A stretch of 64,000 nt of DNA from Saprospiraceae bacterium (lineage in GTDB: Bacteria; Bacteroidota; Bacteroidia; Chitinophagales; Saprospiraceae): NCBI GenBank assembly GCA_016708265.1, contig JADJGA010000004.1:496001-560000 (forward strand), written 5' to 3'. Of the stretch, positions 27,818 through 37,302 are shown piece by piece. The position numbers were made by a program, and so were the translations under genes. The notes beneath the pieces are model-generated. The model searched no databases. It was not told the DNA's origin and worked only from the letters and a program-made list of their open reading frames with translations. Numbering within the stretch: the stretch's first letter is position 1; each line of letters starts with the position of its first letter.

Positions 27818-29878
27818 TTAATTATTGCCCAATAATTTTCTTTTGAAATAAAAATAAGTTTCCTTTTGTGATTGTATACCAATCTCATCATTTACTATGT
27901 AATTATTTGTCTTTTTATGATCAAGACTTCTTGCCTTTATATTGTCTTTCCACTGTAGTTCAATAATATCCTTCACAATTTTTTTTAGAGTCGGGTCAAT
28001 GATTGGAAAAGCTATTTCAATCCGTCTGTATAAATTTCTTTCCATCCAGTCGGCAGAAGAAAAATAGACTTTCTCTTTTCCATTGTTTCCAAATATAAAT
28101 ACCCTGGAATGTTCAAGATACCTGTCCAGAATACTGATTGTGGAGATGTTTTCGCTGACACCTTTCATTCCGGAAACCAATGAACAAATACCTCTGATAA
28201 TCATTTTTATTTCTACTCCGGCTTTACTGGCTTCATATAACAGATTGATGATCTCCGGTTCCTGTATACTGTTCATCTTCAAAATGATATATGCCTTCTT
28301 TCCTGCTTTTGCAATTTCGATTTCATTTCTTACAAATTCAATAAATTTCTGCCTCATGTTAAACTGTCCGACAAGCAGGTAGCGAAATTCACTTTTTGGC
28401 AAGGTTTTATTTTCAAGATATGAAAACACTCTCTGGGCTTCATTTGTAAGTCTTTTATCGGTCGTAAAAAGTCCGAAATCTGAATAAATCCTGGCAGTAC
28501 CTTCATGAAAATTGCCTGTACTGAAATATCCAAATTTTTCAAAGCCATTATCTGTTCTTCTGATTACAAGAGCCATTTTTGCATGGACTTTTATACCCGG
28601 AAAACTATACATGACATTAACGCCTGATTTCTCCAGTTCATTACCCCATTTAAGATTGGCTTCTTCATCAAACCTGGCTTTAAGTTCAATAAAGGCAGTA
28701 ACGTTTTTTCCATTTTTTACAGCAAATTTCAATGCTTCCATGATCCTTGATTCACTTGCCACCCTGTATTGGACAATCTTAATATGAGTCACTTCCTGAT
28801 CGATGGCTGCATCTTCAAAAAACCTTACAACTGACTCAAAACTTACGTATGGAAAATTCAGGAGAAAATCCTTACCTCTTAACTTATTAAAGATCAGCGA
28901 TTCATTTTCAATAATACTGAATGGTAGTGGCTTATATGACTGAATCTTTAAATGATCTTTGCCAAAATCAGGAAACTGGAAAAAATCAAAATTATTATGA
29001 TAACGGCCTTCAGGCATAATGTCCATCTCATCAAGATGAAATACATTCATAAGGTATTGCAAAAAAGGTCCCGGCATTTCCCTGTCGTAAACCAAAATAG
29101 AAGGTGGCCCTACGTTTCTCTTGGTGAGGCTATCTTTTATCTTGGTTATCAGGTCACCTGAAAACTCATCATCAATATACAGGTCTGCATCACGTGTCAG
29201 TTTGACGGAATAAGATTGTACAATATCATACCCGGGAAAGATGAAACTGATATTGTGCCTTATAATATCATCGAGAAATATTATTTCGTTTATTCCCTTG
29301 GCGGAAACTGGCAATTCAATAAATCTTTTAATTTTATCTGACGGGATCTGCACTAATGAATAATCCCTTTTGCCTGTCTTTTTATCAGCTAATTCTATTG
29401 CAAGATAAAGAGCAGTATTATTGAGAAAAGGTAAAATTTTATCCCCCTGAAGCAACATCGGCTGAACATAGGGTAAAAGATGATCCTGAAAATAGTTTTC
29501 AATGTAATTACGCTGCGAGGTGGTCAAATCCAGTCTTTTCTTTAGAATTATGCCATTAGACCTCAACTCGGGAATTATCTGATTGTTAAAAATATCAGAA
29601 AACTCTTTCTGCTGTTCATTGATCATCTTTAACAGCTGTTTCAACACGATCTCTGATTCAATCCTCAGCTCTTTCTTTATTCTTTTTCTTAACTTGAACA
29701 GATTCTTGTGATGTGCTATACGAACCTTAAAAAACTCTGCCTGATTACCTGAATATATTGCAAGAAATTTTAGCCTTTCAAACAACGGGTTAGTTTTAAT
29801 GTCTTTTGCTTCCTGCAAAACCCTGTAATTGAACTGCATCCAGGAAATATCACGGTGAATATATGGTATTTTCTGCAC
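27818..29878 (-). CDS. ppk1: polyphosphate kinase 1
   Basis: PPK1 reversibly polymerises the gamma phosphate of ATP into polyphosphate at the inner membrane. The 686-aa protein has the N-terminal RDISWMQFNYRVLQEA motif and the Arg/Lys-rich helical head. Two phospholipase-D-like active-site segments are KVHAKMALVIRR near residue 432, holding the phosphorylated His, and EHSRVFIFGN near 589. FNMRQKFIEFV is another conserved block. The frame opens with GTG at 29878, just before the conserved motif, and no ATG fits. coaX follows. Confidence 0.92.
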   Translation of the reverse strand: MQKIPYIHRDISWMQFNYRVLQEAKDIKTNPLFERLKFLAIYSGNQAEFFKVRIAHHKNLFKLRKRIKKELRIESEIVLKQLLKMINEQQKEFSDIFNNQIIPELRSNGIILKKRLDLTTSQRNYIENYFQDHLLPYVQPMLLQGDKILPFLNNTALYLAIELADKKTGKRDYSLVQIPSDKIKRFIELPVSAKGINEIIFLDDIIRHNISFIFPGYDIVQSYSVKLTRDADLYIDDEFSGDLITKIKDSLTKRNVGPPSILVYDREMPGPFLQYLMNVFHLDEMDIMPEGRYHNNFDFFQFPDFGKDHLKIQSYKPLPFSIIENESLIFNKLRGKDFLLNFPYVSFESVVRFFEDAAIDQEVTHIKIVQYRVASESRIMEALKFAVKNGKNVTAFIELKARFDEEANLKWGNELEKSGVNVMYSFPGIKVHAKMALVIRRTDNGFEKFGYFSTGNFHEGTARIYSDFGLFTTDKRLTNEAQRVFSYLENKTLPKSEFRYLLVGQFNMRQKFIEFVRNEIEIAKAGKKAYIILKMNSIQEPEIINLLYEASKAGVEIKMIIRGICSLVSGMKGVSENISTISILDRYLEHSRVFIFGNNGKEKVYFSSADWMERNLYRRIEIAFPIIDPTLKKIVKDIIELQWKDNIKARSLDHKKTNNYIVNDEIGIQSQKETYFYFKRKLLGNN

Positions 29879-29992
29879 CCTCTTTCTATTTTATATTCAA
29901 CAAATTTAATGAAAAATGAAATATAATCAAAACCAGACGGATTTTTGAACCAATTTATAACCTATCTAACTTTAAAACCAGGATCATCGTTA

Positions 29993-30568
29993 TTAAAACT
30001 TAAAACTTCGTATTATTTTCCACATCCTGTTTTCATGCCTCAACAATACGATTGAGTCTAATTTAATAACTCTGTGATAATCAATTGCAGAAAAATATGT
30101 CCATGCCATTTGAAATTTTTCAGGCATAAGGTCTTTAAAGGCTACTGTGATGTGTGGGTGGAACTTATTGTCGTGGTTTTGTTCTGAATTCAGATAAGAT
30201 GCAAGTCCTTTTTTTAATCTTTTGTTAATATCTGTAATCAACTGATTATCTGCCACATCAACAAAAATGACTTTCTGTCCGAAATGTCCGAATCCATTTA
30301 ACTCTATATAAAAATCTTCAACTTTTCCCAGACATGCAGTGATATCTGCTGAAAGTTTCCCTTCGTCATTTAAAGCAAGATTAAATGGTGGTACAATCGT
30401 AATATGAGCCGGAGAATTCAATGAACGGGATGAAAGGAACATATTCCTGGCATCCTCTTTAAATTGCATAATTTCATGCTGTACGGGATTTCCTGGTACC
30501 AATGCGATAAAATACAATTTTTGATTCTGATCTTTAAAATTCAAAGGACTCACTTTTTTTCTATCCAA
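29993..30568 (-). CDS. 2'-5' RNA ligase-like (2H phosphoesterase)
   Basis: The 191-aa protein has the two HxT motifs of the 2H phosphoesterase superfamily. HITIVPPF is near residue 56 and HPHITVAF near 141, separated by the usual bilobal spacing. This superfamily includes LigT/ThpR RNA ligases and cyclic phosphodiesterases; the substrate is unknown. Its start overlaps the scpA end by 19 bp, so the two are translationally linked. No signal peptide is visible. Confidence 0.85.
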   Translation of the reverse strand: MDRKKVSPLNFKDQNQKLYFIALVPGNPVQHEIMQFKEDARNMFLSSRSLNSPAHITIVPPFNLALNDEGKLSADITACLGKVEDFYIELNGFGHFGQKVIFVDVADNQLITDINKRLKKGLASYLNSEQNHDNKFHPHITVAFKDLMPEKFQMAWTYFSAIDYHRVIKLDSIVLLRHENRMWKIIRSFKF

Positions 30569-31284
30569 AAATTATTTTTACCTATTCCCAAAACAAGTTT
30601 TATGTCACCGGAAGTCAACAACTCCAGCATTGCAAGAAATACAACCACGGCATGTAATCTGTTTTCGGATACTATAAACAAATCCTTAAACCCAACCCTC
30701 TTAATTACACTGAATTGGCTGAGAATTTTTAATTTCTCATCTTCAATTTTATATCTGTTGGCTCTTACGGTATGAACTCTTTTTGTTTGCTCTTCCTGCT
30801 TTTTTAAAAGGTTTTTAAAAACAGTGAAAAGTTTATAAAGGGATACAGGTTCCAGCTCTTCTTCATTTTTGTAAAAATCGGAAAGGATTTTAAGTTCAGT
30901 CGATTTATTCCCTCTCATATGTATCTTAGACCTGTTGTCTTCAAGAACTTCAAGATCTTTCAAAATACTTTTGATCTTTCTATATTCAATTATCTGATTT
31001 ATAAGATCAGATCTGGGATCCAGAACATTTCCGGATTCATCAACCTCTTTTCTTGGAAGCAACATTCTGGCCTTAATTCTTATCAATGTAGAAGCCATGA
31101 GGATAAATTCACTTGCAACATTAATATTCAGCTCCTCAAGAGTGAAAATATAATTGAGAAAATCATCAGTGATTCTCGCGATCGGAATATCATAAATATC
31201 CAGTTCATCTCTCTGAATGAAAAACAGGAGCAGATCGAATGGTCCTTCAAACTGATCTATTTTTATATTATATGTTTCCTGCAT
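30550..31284 (-). CDS. scpA: segregation and condensation protein A
   Basis: ScpA is the kleisin that bridges the SMC heads in the bacterial condensin. The 244-aa protein starts with the conserved IDQFEGPFDLLLFFIQRDELDIYDIPI block. LASEFILMASTLIRIKARMLLP lies near 60-80, and a winged-helix C-terminus shows AVVVFLAMLELLTSGDIKLV. scpB is not in this window. The promoter side has a TAAATTTG box on the minus strand at 31342-31349. Confidence 0.93.
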   Translation of the reverse strand: MQETYNIKIDQFEGPFDLLLFFIQRDELDIYDIPIARITDDFLNYIFTLEELNINVASEFILMASTLIRIKARMLLPRKEVDESGNVLDPRSDLINQIIEYRKIKSILKDLEVLEDNRSKIHMRGNKSTELKILSDFYKNEEELEPVSLYKLFTVFKNLLKKQEEQTKRVHTVRANRYKIEDEKLKILSQFSVIKRVGFKDLFIVSENRLHAVVVFLAMLELLTSGDIKLVLGIGKNNFWIEKK

Positions 31285-31341
31285 TTAAAAAATATACCTG
31301 AAGTAACTAGCTGATTTTATCACTGAATAATAATTCATTTA

Positions 31342-31349
31342 CAAATTTA
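31342..31349 (-). promoter_or_regulatory. putative -7 element for scpA (TAAATTTG on the minus strand)
   Basis: The minus strand reads TAAATTTG about 58 bp before the scpA ATG. The oppositely oriented TAATTTTG for the next gene lies 120 bp away, so the gap is a divergent promoter pair. Confidence 0.45.
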
Positions 31350-31468
31350 GTGAAATATTAGTCTGAAAGTTATAAAACTTAAATCATTTTAACATCATGA
31401 GCAAAAAATAAAATTAACCTAAAAAATCAGAAATTCATTTAATTGCGTGTCAATTTGTTATACTTTAT

Positions 31469-31476
31469 TAATTTTG
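31469..31476 (+). promoter_or_regulatory. putative -7 element (TAATTTTG)
   Basis: TAATTTTG fits the consensus and lies 18 bp before the ATG at 31495. A TTG at 31443-31445 is 23 bp upstream, close to the expected -33 spacing. Confidence 0.55.
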
Positions 31477-31494
31477 TAGTAAATTTAATTTTAT

Positions 31495-32010
31495 ATGGAT
31501 ACTATTACAGAAATTATCAAGTACACATTCCCGGCCCTGATTGTATTTGCAACTGTCTATTTTATGATGAAGTACCATTACAGAAACTGGTATTCGATTG
31601 AAATGGCCAAACTCAGGAATGATTCTGCAAAGACTACACTGGCATTAAGACTTCAGGCTTATGAAAGACTGGCATTATTCTGCGAGAGAATTTCACCTGA
31701 AAACCTGCTGCTTAGAATAAAAAACAGTTCTATGAACGGACAGGAACTTCAAAATCTTCTGTTCATCGCTATAAAACAGGAATATGACCACAATCTGACA
31801 CAACAGGTTTATGTCTCAGAGCAATTATGGTCTATTATCGAATTGAGCAAAAACCAGGTGATGCAGATAATTTCAATGTCATACGAAGCTTCTGTAAATA
31901 AGGACAGCGATTCTTTTGCTGAAACTCTTGTTAAAGCTGTCGATGAGAAGAATCCAACTGATATGGCCTTAAAAGCCATACGAAAAGAAGTGGAAATGTA
32001 CTTCAATTAG
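31495..32010 (+). CDS. conserved single-pass membrane protein, unknown function
   Basis: The 171-aa protein has one N-terminal transmembrane segment (about residues 8-26) followed by a long, mostly helical cytosolic part with ALRLQAYERLALFCERISPENLLLRI and ALKAIRKEVEMYF. This architecture is a common Bacteroidota-specific hypothetical (I recall DUF7935, but that is not certain). No catalytic motif is seen. The next gene starts 25 bp downstream and is probably cotranscribed. Confidence 0.75.
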   Translation: MDTITEIIKYTFPALIVFATVYFMMKYHYRNWYSIEMAKLRNDSAKTTLALRLQAYERLALFCERISPENLLLRIKNSSMNGQELQNLLFIAIKQEYDHNLTQQVYVSEQLWSIIELSKNQVMQIISMSYEASVNKDSDSFAETLVKAVDEKNPTDMALKAIRKEVEMYFN

Positions 32011-32035
32011 TTACTATTTATAAAAAAATAAAAAT

Positions 32036-32800
32036 ATGAGGTTTAAAAATTTAAATCAGGCACTTGATATATTTCTGTTTTCTTTTATAATTGCAGGATT
32101 TGCAGGTTCATGTACAACTACTTACAGCGTCAGTTCTAAACAGGATTCCTATCTGAAAATAGATTCCAAGCTCGACAACCAGAGTTCAAAAACTATGGAT
32201 TCAATCATAAATCCATATAAAACAAGCCTTGATCAGATTATGAATGAGGTCATAGGATATTCTGACGGGCTCACTATTTCTAAACCTGAATCTACTTTAG
32301 GCAATTGGGTCGCTGATGCTCTGGAATCAAATGCAGAACATCTGACTGGTGCAAAGATAGCATTTGCCGTTCAGAATCACGGAGGAGTCAGGATCAGGGA
32401 AATTCCTGCCGGACCGGTAACACTGAGCAAAATATACGAGTTGATGCCATTTGAGAATTACCTCACGCTCGTAACTGCTGATGGAAAAATTGTCAGCGAA
32501 TTCCTCAACAGGATTGCAAAATATGGAGGCTGGCCTGTCAGCAAATCATTGATTTTCAGAATTGAAGGTGAAACTGCCAAAGATATTATGATAGATGGCA
32601 AACCACTTGAACCTGATTCAAGCTATATTCTGGCTATGCCTGATTATGTGGCAAACGGAGGGGATGATTGCTTTTTCTTTGAACCTCTTCCTAAAAATAA
32701 TACAGAATATCTGATCAGGGATATTCTGGTTAATGAGGTAAAAAGACTTACTTCAAAAAATGAGCATATTTCCGGTAAAACTGAAGGCAGGATAAGGTAG
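32036..32800 (+). CDS. lipoprotein with 5'-nucleotidase C-terminal domain only
   Basis: The 254-aa protein has a lipoprotein signal ending in FAGSC (Cys about 26). The rest matches the C-terminal substrate-binding domain of UshA-type 5'-nucleotidases: GNWVADALE near 97, VQNHGGVR near 116-123, LMPFENYLTLV near 140, and YVANGGDDC near 203. The N-terminal metallophosphatase domain is absent. In Bacteroidota the two domains are often separate genes, but no metallophosphatase partner lies next to it here. It may bind nucleotides without cleaving them, or have a partner elsewhere. Confidence 0.85.
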   Translation: MRFKNLNQALDIFLFSFIIAGFAGSCTTTYSVSSKQDSYLKIDSKLDNQSSKTMDSIINPYKTSLDQIMNEVIGYSDGLTISKPESTLGNWVADALESNAEHLTGAKIAFAVQNHGGVRIREIPAGPVTLSKIYELMPFENYLTLVTADGKIVSEFLNRIAKYGGWPVSKSLIFRIEGETAKDIMIDGKPLEPDSSYILAMPDYVANGGDDCFFFEPLPKNNTEYLIRDILVNEVKRLTSKNEHISGKTEGRIR

Positions 32801-32896
32801 CCCATAGTATTTTAAAACTTATTTTTCTATATTCTGTTAAATCTGAGTTGCATTCTGCAATCGGAAAAATCCTTTATTTAAATATAAATCAAAAAA

Positions 32897-33670
32897 ATGA
32901 ACAAAACTGTATTAATAACCGGTGCTTCCAGTGGAATCGGTATGGAAACCGCATTTGAATATGCTTCAAAAGGTTTTGACCTGATAATTGTTGCACGGAG
33001 AAAAGTAAAACTTGATGAGATAAAAAAAGCAATTAATGAGAAGTATAAATGCACTGTAACAGCAATACCTAAAGACCTTTCAGGAATCAACAGTGCTGAG
33101 GAATTATATAATGATGTTAAAAATATGGGACTTAAAACAGATATACTTATCAATAATGCAGGCTTTGGAATAAAAGGACAGTTTATCGAATCAGAAATTA
33201 AAAGAGACGAGGAAATGATGATGCTAAATATGCTGACACTGACAAAACTCACAAAACTATTTTCCGCAGACATGGTAAAAAACGGTGTAGGAACTATCAT
33301 CAACATTTCTTCAACGGCAGCATTCCAGGCAGTACCAAATCTCGGTATTTATAGCGCATCTAAAGCTTTTGTCCTTAGTTTTTCGGAAGCAATTGCATTT
33401 GAACTTAAAAAACATAATATCAGGGTTATTGCTATCTGCCCCGGAGCTACTGAATCAGAATTTGCACAGGTAGCAGGATTTGGAAATACCTTTACAAAAC
33501 AATCCATGCCAACGTCAAAAGACCTTGCCGGATTCATTTATAAATCAATGGGGAAAAACTGCCCGGTTGCTATACATGGACTAAAAAACAAATTCATGGT
33601 ATGGTCTGCCAGGTTTGTTCCGAGACAACTGGTCGTAAAAATAGCAGGCATGATGATAAAAAATTCCTGA
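32897..33670 (+). CDS. SDR-family oxidoreductase
   Basis: A 257-aa short-chain dehydrogenase. GASSGIGMETA is near residue 8, NNAGFG near 87, and the triad SSTAAFQAVPNLGIYSASKAF puts Tyr near 154 and Lys near 158. This resembles the DltE/YqjQ-like subgroup, often found with lipid-modifying genes. GtrA begins 2 bp after its stop, which implies coupling. The substrate is unknown. Confidence 0.88.
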   Translation: MNKTVLITGASSGIGMETAFEYASKGFDLIIVARRKVKLDEIKKAINEKYKCTVTAIPKDLSGINSAEELYNDVKNMGLKTDILINNAGFGIKGQFIESEIKRDEEMMMLNMLTLTKLTKLFSADMVKNGVGTIINISSTAAFQAVPNLGIYSASKAFVLSFSEAIAFELKKHNIRVIAICPGATESEFAQVAGFGNTFTKQSMPTSKDLAGFIYKSMGKNCPVAIHGLKNKFMVWSARFVPRQLVVKIAGMMIKNS

Positions 33671-33672
33671 TA

Positions 33673-34059
33673 ATGATTGACAAACTTGTACTTTTCAAGT
33701 TCATTAAATTCTGCGCTGTGGGATTCTCAGGCATGGTAATTGATTTCAGTATTACCTGGATTTTAAAAGAAAAGTTCAGAATCAATAAATACATTGCCAA
33801 TTCAACAGGTTTTATTCTTGCAGCAACATCCAATTACTTCATTAACCACTTTTGGACATTTGAGAGTAATAACAACCGGATTTTTGTGGAGTATATCACC
33901 TTCATTATTATTTCAATCTTCGGACTTGCAATAAACAATTTTCTAATTTTTATTTTCTCTGACAAGATGAAGTATAACTTCTATCTCTCAAAACTTTTTG
34001 CCATAGCAATTACTACTGTCTGGAATTTTGTAATGAATTTATTCTTTACTTTCGTTTGA
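33673..34059 (+). CDS. GtrA-family membrane protein
   Basis: The ATG at 33673 gives 128 aa with four predicted transmembrane segments. The family block KFCAVGFSGMVIDFSITWIL near residues 10-29 and NYFINHFWTF near 56-65 identify a GtrA-like protein, thought to flip or help transfer polyprenyl-linked sugars. An upstream in-frame extension overlaps the SDR gene and is not used. Neighbouring PAP2 and glycosyltransferase genes fit lipid-linked sugar work. Confidence 0.88.
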   Translation: MIDKLVLFKFIKFCAVGFSGMVIDFSITWILKEKFRINKYIANSTGFILAATSNYFINHFWTFESNNNRIFVEYITFIIISIFGLAINNFLIFIFSDKMKYNFYLSKLFAIAITTVWNFVMNLFFTFV

Positions 34060-34409
34060 TTTATAATCCTGATTCAGAATAACAATAAGTAGTCTGAAAA
34101 TATTTATAACTAAAAACCATATTAGAATATATCATATAATATTTTGAATTTCACTGATTTTTAAGCTGGTTTACTTAAAAGCATAAAATGTGTTCCTTTT
34201 TTATTTGGTTATGTCATAGAATACATAAAGTTCATTTACGTGATTTTCTTGTTTTTGTGAAACTTAGAGCTTTTATGTATTTGTTGCAACTTTCATATTT
34301 TATAATTACCGCATTAGTTTCTATATTTAATTATTTTTGTGTTTTGTTTACTGTTAAAGCATTTTTAATTACTTTAGCATCATAAATGGACTGGCAATAA
34401 AATTCAGGA
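34060..34409. other. AT-rich intergenic gap, no supported gene
   Basis: A 65-codon frame at 34188-34385 is very rich in Phe and Leu but has no family features and no conserved start context, so I regard it as chance. No hairpin or tRNA is seen. Confidence 0.6.
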
Positions 34410-35048
34410 TTGAAAGACTTGATCAATAAAAACAAGATTTTTTTTATACCATATTTTATGGTGTCTGCCTTAGCTGTAAGCATTCTTTTTATTTTTGATA
34501 AAAAAACCAGCCATCTTATTCTTACATCGGTACATAATAAATTCCTGGATTCATTTTTCTCGCTGATAACTCACCTTGGAGATGGAATTATTGTAGCTCT
34601 GACTGGTTTTATATTTCTGATGATAAGAGTTAAATATGGTTTGCTGATACTATTGTCATATTCATTATCCGGATTATTGGTACAACTGATTAAAAATACT
34701 GTTTTTGATGATTTCGACCGGCCATTTAAATATTTCGAAGATACTTCCCGGTTACATATCGTGGAGGGTTTAAACATACATGTGTACAATTCCTTCCCGT
34801 CAGGTCATGCGACATCAGCTTTTGCCCTGTTTTTTGCAATCTGCCTGATTAGTGAAAATAAACTACTGAAAATTGCATCTTTTGTCATAGCATCTGCAGT
34901 GGCATATTCGAGAGTTTATCTGTCACAGCATTTTCTGATCGACATCTGGGCAGGATCAGTTACAGGAATAATATTTGCTTTATTTACATGGATCATTATA
35001 AAAAATTCAAAATATAATTTCCTCAACAAATCTTTAGTGAAACGATAA
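34410..35048 (+). CDS. PAP2-family phosphatase
   Basis: The 212-aa membrane protein has several hydrophobic segments and the three-part PAP2 signature: KNTVFDDFDRP near residue 92 (a stretched K...RP motif), FPSGHATSAF near 129, and SRVYLSQHFLIDIWAG near 169. Such enzymes dephosphorylate lipid or undecaprenyl diphosphates. The frame opens at TTG 34410; an ATG at 34458 is the next option and would trim 16 residues. It abuts the glycosyltransferase gene with no gap. Confidence 0.85.
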   Translation: MKDLINKNKIFFIPYFMVSALAVSILFIFDKKTSHLILTSVHNKFLDSFFSLITHLGDGIIVALTGFIFLMIRVKYGLLILLSYSLSGLLVQLIKNTVFDDFDRPFKYFEDTSRLHIVEGLNIHVYNSFPSGHATSAFALFFAICLISENKLLKIASFVIASAVAYSRVYLSQHFLIDIWAGSVTGIIFALFTWIIIKNSKYNFLNKSLVKR

Positions 35049-36692
35049 ATGCAAAACTCTTACCGACATTACATTTACTTAGTACTTGCAGGGGCTGTTT
35101 TATATGTTCCTTTTCTGGGAGGAGTTCACCTTTTTGACTGGGATGAAATTAATTTTGCCGAATCTGCGCGGGAAATGATCATATCAGGTGACTTTCTTAC
35201 TGTTCAGATTGATTTTAAGCCCTTCTGGGAAAAACCCCCGCTATTTATTTGGATGCAGGTGGTCTCAATGAAAATATTCGGAATAAATGAGTTTGCTGCC
35301 CGATTCCCCAATGCTGTTTGCGGAATTGTAACACTTCTGGTATTGTACAATGCAGGGAGAAAGTTGATAAGCGATAAATTTGGCATGATCTGGAGTATAA
35401 TGTACGGAATATCCTTTCTTCCATTGCTTTACTTCAAATCAGGCATTATCGATCCCTGGTTCAATTTGTTTATTTTTATCGGATTGCATTGTTTTTTCTT
35501 ATTTTATACCAGAAGATCAGGTGATAAGGACTGGAAAAATTTACTGTTTTCGGCTGTTTTCATCGGCCTGGCTGTGATGACAAAAGGACCTGTGGGATTA
35601 TTGATTTTTATGCTTGTAAGTGGTTTTATTATACTTTTGAACAGGTTCAGGTTCAATGCTGAACTTAAACATATATTTTCCTGGTTGTCGGTATTTGCAT
35701 TGATAGGAGGATCCTGGTTTATTTTGTTAATAATAAATGGAAATTATGGTATCATTATAGAGTTTTTCGAATACCAGGTCAGGTTGTTCCGGACAGAAGA
35801 TGCAGGGCACGGTGGATTCTTGTTGTATCATTTTGTTGTATTACTTTTCGGAGTGTTTCCTTCTTCAATACTTGCTCTTTCGACGATGTTTAGAAAAAAT
35901 GAAGACATTCCTGATATAAAGAATTATAAAACCTGGATGAACATACTATTTTGGGTTGTACTTATTCTATTTACAATTGTGAAAACAAAAATAGTACACT
36001 ACAGCTCTATGGCATATTTCCCGTTAACATTTTTTGCTGCAGTTACAGTATATAAGCTATGGCAATCTAAAATTAAATTGAACAATATGGCCTTAGCAAT
36101 GCTTATAAGCGTAGCTTTTTTCTGGGCTTTGTTTCTTGCCGTATTGCCAATAATTGACGCTTATAAGCACGTAATTATTGATTCAGGCATTATCAAAGAT
36201 ATGTTTGCAACAGGCAATTTAATGGCTGAAGTAAAATGGACCTTGTTTGAGCCTGTTATTGCTTTACTCTTTTTGACAGCTGTCATTTGGGCAGCCCTGA
36301 ACTTAAACAAAAAGGCCAAAAAAAGTATCACGGCTTTGGGATTTGCAACTATTGGATTTATAATTTTCTTCATTTATATCGTTACTCCACGTATAGAATT
36401 ATACTCTCAAAATGCAGCTATTGAATTTTTCAAATTCAAAAAAGGGGAAGATGTTTTTGTCCGGAATCTGGGTTATAAAAGTTACGCTCCCCTGTTCTAT
36501 TCCGAAAAATCCAGACAAAGTTCAATGATCTCTCAAGATACATTACTTTCAGGCAACATTACAAAAGATGCCTATTTTGTCTTTAAAAACACACGTAAAG
36601 ACGAAATTTTCAGCAAACACCCGAATCTGAAGTTAATAAAGGAAGAGAATGGCTTTGTTTTTGCGATGAGGGAAAAGACTGCAAAAAAATAA
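35049..36692 (+). CDS. GT39/83-type membrane glycosyltransferase (ArnT-like)
   Basis: The 547-aa polytopic protein has FDWDEINFAESAREM near residues 27-41, where the Asp-Glu pair is the catalytic region of ArnT/PMT-like enzymes. KPPLFIWMQ near 64-72 follows, and there are about twelve hydrophobic segments. A soluble C-terminal portion follows. These enzymes transfer sugars from polyprenyl carriers to lipid or protein acceptors. The ATG directly follows the PAP2 stop, indicating one transcript. The acceptor is unknown. Confidence 0.88.
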   Translation: MQNSYRHYIYLVLAGAVLYVPFLGGVHLFDWDEINFAESAREMIISGDFLTVQIDFKPFWEKPPLFIWMQVVSMKIFGINEFAARFPNAVCGIVTLLVLYNAGRKLISDKFGMIWSIMYGISFLPLLYFKSGIIDPWFNLFIFIGLHCFFLFYTRRSGDKDWKNLLFSAVFIGLAVMTKGPVGLLIFMLVSGFIILLNRFRFNAELKHIFSWLSVFALIGGSWFILLIINGNYGIIIEFFEYQVRLFRTEDAGHGGFLLYHFVVLLFGVFPSSILALSTMFRKNEDIPDIKNYKTWMNILFWVVLILFTIVKTKIVHYSSMAYFPLTFFAAVTVYKLWQSKIKLNNMALAMLISVAFFWALFLAVLPIIDAYKHVIIDSGIIKDMFATGNLMAEVKWTLFEPVIALLFLTAVIWAALNLNKKAKKSITALGFATIGFIIFFIYIVTPRIELYSQNAAIEFFKFKKGEDVFVRNLGYKSYAPLFYSEKSRQSSMISQDTLLSGNITKDAYFVFKNTRKDEIFSKHPNLKLIKEENGFVFAMREKTAKK

Positions 36693-37220
36693 ATCTGACA
36701 GCATTACTTTGTCTGAACTATGATTCGCAGGATTATAGGATTACAGGATTTTATTTTGTCTGAAGCAGGATGGTCTGGATTTCAGGATTTTCAGGATAGT
36801 TTTTTGGTAATATGGTAATCATGTGAATCTTTTCATATTAAAATCCTCCCACTCTATCTCACACTCGTTTTTAACCTCACCCCATCCCCAATCCTATGTA
36901 ATACTTTACTATTTGGCAGCTTTTTTCGAAGGAGAGGGGCCTGGTATTTTAAATTTTTAATTTTTAATTTTAAATTTTCTCATTTATACTTGCATCCATA
37001 AAAATTTGACCTCACCCCAACCACTCTACTATGTAATACTTTCATATTTGACAGCTTTTTTCAGGGGAATGGGCTTTTGATAATCCTGATTAAAAACCAT
37101 GAATACTTATCGATAATCTGACTACAAATGAAAAAGATTTTTCAGGACATGCGTGTATAGGAAATCCTGAGCTTAACCAGGGAGTTTGGTTAATACCGGC
37201 AAATTTAAACCGGTATGTGC
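36693..37220. repeat. intergenic region with imperfect direct repeats
   Basis: Two imperfect copies of a unit of about 65 bp lie at 36874-36940 and 37009-37074. They share CTCACCCC, TATGTAATACTTT, ATTTG(G/A)CAGCTTTTTTC and a G-rich end such as GGAGAGGGGC. The C-rich start and G-rich end resemble a degraded inverted repeat of the CCTCTCC...GGAGAGG kind found in many Bacteroidota intergenic regions. Another stretch at about 36757-36825 (TGTCTGAAGCAGGAT, then TCTGGATTTC and CAGGAT) recurs near 53909-53985. No gene is supported. Confidence 0.6.
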
Positions 37221-37249
37221 AAAAAAAAAGCTGCCTTTTCAAAGGCAGC
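37221..37249 (-). terminator. rho-independent terminator downstream of cassette 1
   Basis: GCTGCCTT at 37230-37237 pairs with AAGGCAGC at 37242-37249 around a TTCA loop. On the minus strand a run of nine T follows, so it terminates the small T9SS gene transcript. Confidence 0.9.
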
Positions 37250-37302
37250 CTTTAAATCATTTCTGATAAGTCTGAAAAATACAGACTCTATTTACAAACA
37301 CA

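Noticed and set aside
34188..34385. Small Phe/Leu-rich frame in the gap before the PAP2 gene
   Set aside because: Composition expected from very AT-rich DNA; no motif, no promoter box and no conserved start.
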